Of a DNA stretch of 64,000 nucleotides, positions 62,209 to 64,000 are shown one piece after another. Source of the stretch: Xanthomonas vesicatoria ATCC 35937 (GTDB taxonomy: Bacteria; Pseudomonadota; Gammaproteobacteria; Xanthomonadales; Xanthomonadaceae); assembly GCF_001908725.1 (NCBI RefSeq), contig NZ_CP018725.1, forward strand, positions 3,844,001-3,908,000, read 5' to 3'. Made by a program: the position numbers and the translations under genes. Numbering within the stretch: the stretch's first letter is position 1; the number at the start of each line of letters is the position of its first letter. The notes beneath the pieces were generated by a model, which was given only the letters and a program-made list of their open reading frames with translations, made no database searches and was not told the origin of the DNA.

Positions 62209-63453
62209 ATGGCACATTTCGAACTGATTGAAAAAATGGCTCCCAACGCGGTCATCAAGGTGGTTGGCGTAGGCGGCGGTGGCGGTAATGCCGTCGCGCA
62301 CATGGTCAACACCAACGTCGATGGCGTGGAATTCATCACTGCCAACACCGATTCGCAGGCGATCAAGAACTGCGGCGCCAAGCTGCAGCTGCAGCTCGGC
62401 ACCAACGTCACCAAGGGCCTGGGCGCAGGCGCCAATCCGGAAGTCGGCCGTCAGGCGGCGCTGGAAGATCGCGAGCGCATCATGGACGCACTGCAGGGTG
62501 CGGACATGGTGTTCATCACCGCCGGCATGGGCGGCGGCACCGGCACCGGTGCGGCACCGGTCGTCGCGCAGCTGGCCAAGGAAATGGGCATCCTGACCGT
62601 GGCCGTGGTCACCAAGCCGTTCCCGTTCGAAGGCCGTCGCCGCATGCAGGTCGCGCTGAAGGGCATCGAGGAACTGAGCCAGCATTGCGACTCGCTGATC
62701 ACCATTCCCAATGAAAAGCTGATCACCGTGCTGGGCCGCAACGCCACCATGATTCAGGCGTTCCGCGCTGCCAACGACGTGCTGCAGGGCGCGGTGCAGG
62801 GCATCGCCGATCTGATCGTGCGTCCGGGCCTGATCAACGTCGACTTCGCCGACGTGCGCACCGTGATGTCGGAAATGGGTCTGGCCATGATGGGCACCGG
62901 GTCGGCACGCGGCGACGATCGCGCGCAGGCCGCTGCCGAAGCCGCCATCCAGAACCCGCTCCTGGACGATGTGAACCTGGCCGGTGCCAATGGCATCCTG
63001 GTCAACATCACTGCCGGCCCGGACTTCACCATGTCCGAGTTCGACGAGATCGGCCGCACCATCGAAGCGTTTGCCTCCGAAGATGCCACCGTGGTCGTCG
63101 GCACCGTGCTCGACCCCGACATGCAGGACGAAGTGCGCGTGACCGTGGTCGCCACCGGCCTGAACCGTGCGGTTGCACGTCAGACCCAGCGTCCGGACCA
63201 GCGCGCGCCGATCAAGCTGGTGCGCAATGCCACCACCGGCCAGCCGGAATTCGGCGACTTCGACACCAGCAGCGGCGACGCGGTGTCCAAGGCCGTCGGC
63301 GGCAGCATGGGCCTGGGCCTGCGTCGTCCGAGCAGCGACTCGGTCGGCAGCAGCGCTGGCAGCCACAACAGCGGCGGCTCTTCGGCGCCGGCGGCAGACT
63401 TGCCCAACGATTACCTGGATATCCCGGCGTTCCTGCGCCGCCAGGCTGATTGA
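62209..63453 (+). CDS. ftsZ: Cell division protein FtsZ
   Basis: 414 residues. FtsZ is the tubulin-like GTPase that forms the division ring. Features: KVVGVGGGGGNAVAHM, the tubulin signature GGGTGTG, NEKLITVLGRNATM, GPDFTMSEFDEIG, and after a Gly/Ser-rich flexible linker the C-terminal peptide DYLDIPAFLRRQAD that binds FtsA and ZipA. ATG 62209 is fixed by AAGAGGA at 8 bases spacing and the MAHFELIEKMAPNAVIKV start. Confidence 0.98.
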   Translation: MAHFELIEKMAPNAVIKVVGVGGGGGNAVAHMVNTNVDGVEFITANTDSQAIKNCGAKLQLQLGTNVTKGLGAGANPEVGRQAALEDRERIMDALQGADMVFITAGMGGGTGTGAAPVVAQLAKEMGILTVAVVTKPFPFEGRRRMQVALKGIEELSQHCDSLITIPNEKLITVLGRNATMIQAFRAANDVLQGAVQGIADLIVRPGLINVDFADVRTVMSEMGLAMMGTGSARGDDRAQAAAEAAIQNPLLDDVNLAGANGILVNITAGPDFTMSEFDEIGRTIEAFASEDATVVVGTVLDPDMQDEVRVTVVATGLNRAVARQTQRPDQRAPIKLVRNATTGQPEFGDFDTSSGDAVSKAVGGSMGLGLRRPSSDSVGSSAGSHNSGGSSAPAADLPNDYLDIPAFLRRQAD

Positions 63454-63470
63454 CGGACGCCGGCTGCGTC

Positions 63471-63510
63471 GCTACGGCGGCGTAGCCCATCCCACCCGAC
63501 CGTGGTCGGG
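63471..63510 (+). terminator. Two hairpins after ftsZ
   Basis: GCTACG-GCGG-CGTAGC (63471-63486) and CCCGAC-CGTG-GTCGGG (63495-63510) lie 18 and 42 bases after the stop. Neither has a T-run, so they may only partly terminate or protect the message before lpxC. Confidence 0.35.
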
Positions 63511-63617
63511 GCAGTAATGCCATGTCCTTTCTGCCGGGTCGGTCACGATCCGGCAGCTTTTGCAGCGGCAAGACCAGAACATGACACTTTTCGTCACGCG
63601 CAACTTGTTAAAATTCG

Positions 63618-63623
63618 GATAAT
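63618..63623 (+). promoter_or_regulatory. Candidate -10 box for lpxC
   Basis: GATAAT lies about 60 bases before the lpxC ATG within a locally A/T-rich stretch (TTGTTAAAATTCGGATAAT). The -35 at standard spacing is poor. The gap 63511-63682 shows no gene. Confidence 0.35.
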
Positions 63624-63682
63624 CTCTGCGTACGAGACAGCCGGTTCAGCGTCTGTCTGCATTGCTCCCCCAAACTTCGCAT

Positions 63683-64000
63683 ATGACCCAGCAACGCACT
63701 CTCAAAAACACCATTCGCGCCACCGGCGTTGGCTTGCATAGCGGCGACAAGGTGTACATGACGCTGCGACCGGCCCCGGTCGACCATGGCGTGGTGTTCC
63801 GACGTGTGGACCTGGAGCCGGTCATCGAAGTCCCCGCTGATGCAGAGTTGGTGACCGAGACCACGCTGTGCACCGGTCTGACCTGTAATGGCGCCAAGAT
63901 CCAGACCGTCGAACACTTGATGTCGGCACTGGCTGGACTGGGTGTGGACAACGTCATCGTCGAGCTGTCCTCGGCCGAGTTGCCGATCATGGACGGTTCC
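63683..64000 (+). CDS. lpxC: UDP-3-O-acyl-N-acetylglucosamine deacetylase LpxC (5' part)
   Basis: The first 106 codons are present and the gene runs off the right edge. LpxC is the zinc deacetylase that commits UDP-acyl-GlcNAc to lipid A synthesis. Visible: [54 protein letters not shown] with zinc-binding His78, and [11 protein letters not shown]. It follows ftsZ in the usual dcw order. Confidence 0.96.
   Translation, partial: MTQQRTLKNTIRATGVGLHSGDKVYMTLRPAPVDHGVVFRRVDLEPVIEVPADAELVTETTLCTGLTCNGAKIQTVEHLMSALAGLGVDNVIVELSSAELPIMDGS

Overview
The window reads as a chromosomal segment of a Xanthomonas species (Gammaproteobacteria, Xanthomonadales). The basis is gene content and order (bcsABZC, kdpFABCDE, the rib genes with nusB and thiL, and an mraZ-to-lpxC division and cell-wall cluster without murD), an Ax21-type outer-membrane protein, uniformly high G+C with strongly G/C-ending codons, and short dispersed palindromes that I recall from this genus. 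The species cannot be fixed from the sequence alone. All product calls come from reading motifs and gene order; no database search was run.

Layout. 1-8837 holds a cellulose synthesis operon: the 3' end of bcsA with its PilZ domain, then bcsB, bcsZ and bcsC, each overlapping the next. 9064-11125 (minus) holds a secreted PA-domain zinc metallopeptidase overlapped by a small secreted protein. 11848-17033 holds housekeeping genes: arsC, def, ettA (minus), an RcnB-like protein and glyA. 17135-25563 holds nrdR, a GNAT acetyltransferase and ribD; then a secreted protein of unknown function and an Ax21-like protein (minus); then an FMN riboswitch with ribE, ribB, ribH, nusB and thiL. 25749-27329 is a secreted CocE-type hydrolase. 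It is followed by about 1.2 kb without a gene that contains two related, roughly 108-bp structured palindromes.

28254-36587 is the potassium uptake operon kdpFABC with its sensor kinase kdpD and response regulator kdpE; a KdpE-like box lies upstream. 36873-38846 is an S9 peptidase. 39028-43082 (minus) runs lpoA, yraN, a YdjM-like membrane protein and an FAD-linked oxidase. rsmI diverges from lpoA. RNase P RNA (rnpB) lies at 44129-44557, then a repeat-rich gap, then a ccdAB toxin-antitoxin pair and an NRDE-family gene (minus).

46625-64000 is the dcw cluster: mraZ, rsmH, ftsL, a repeat-built ORF, ftsI, murE, murF, mraY, ftsW, murG, murC, ddlB, ftsQ, ftsA, ftsZ and the start of lpxC. Most neighbours overlap by 1-11 bases, so expression is probably coupled. 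The cluster makes and flips the lipid-linked peptidoglycan precursor, assembles the FtsZ ring and polymerises septal wall.

The most unusual features are: (i) five tandem 72-bp units between ftsL and ftsI, each with a near-perfect Shine-Dalgarno and ATG, forming a 120-codon ORF coupled at both ends; (ii) seven GGGAAT/ATTCCC inverted-repeat elements sitting exactly between co-directional gene pairs, three of which end 6-8 bases before a start codon that lacks a Shine-Dalgarno; (iii) two members of one palindromic family upstream of kdp that share a core but differ in their outer stems.
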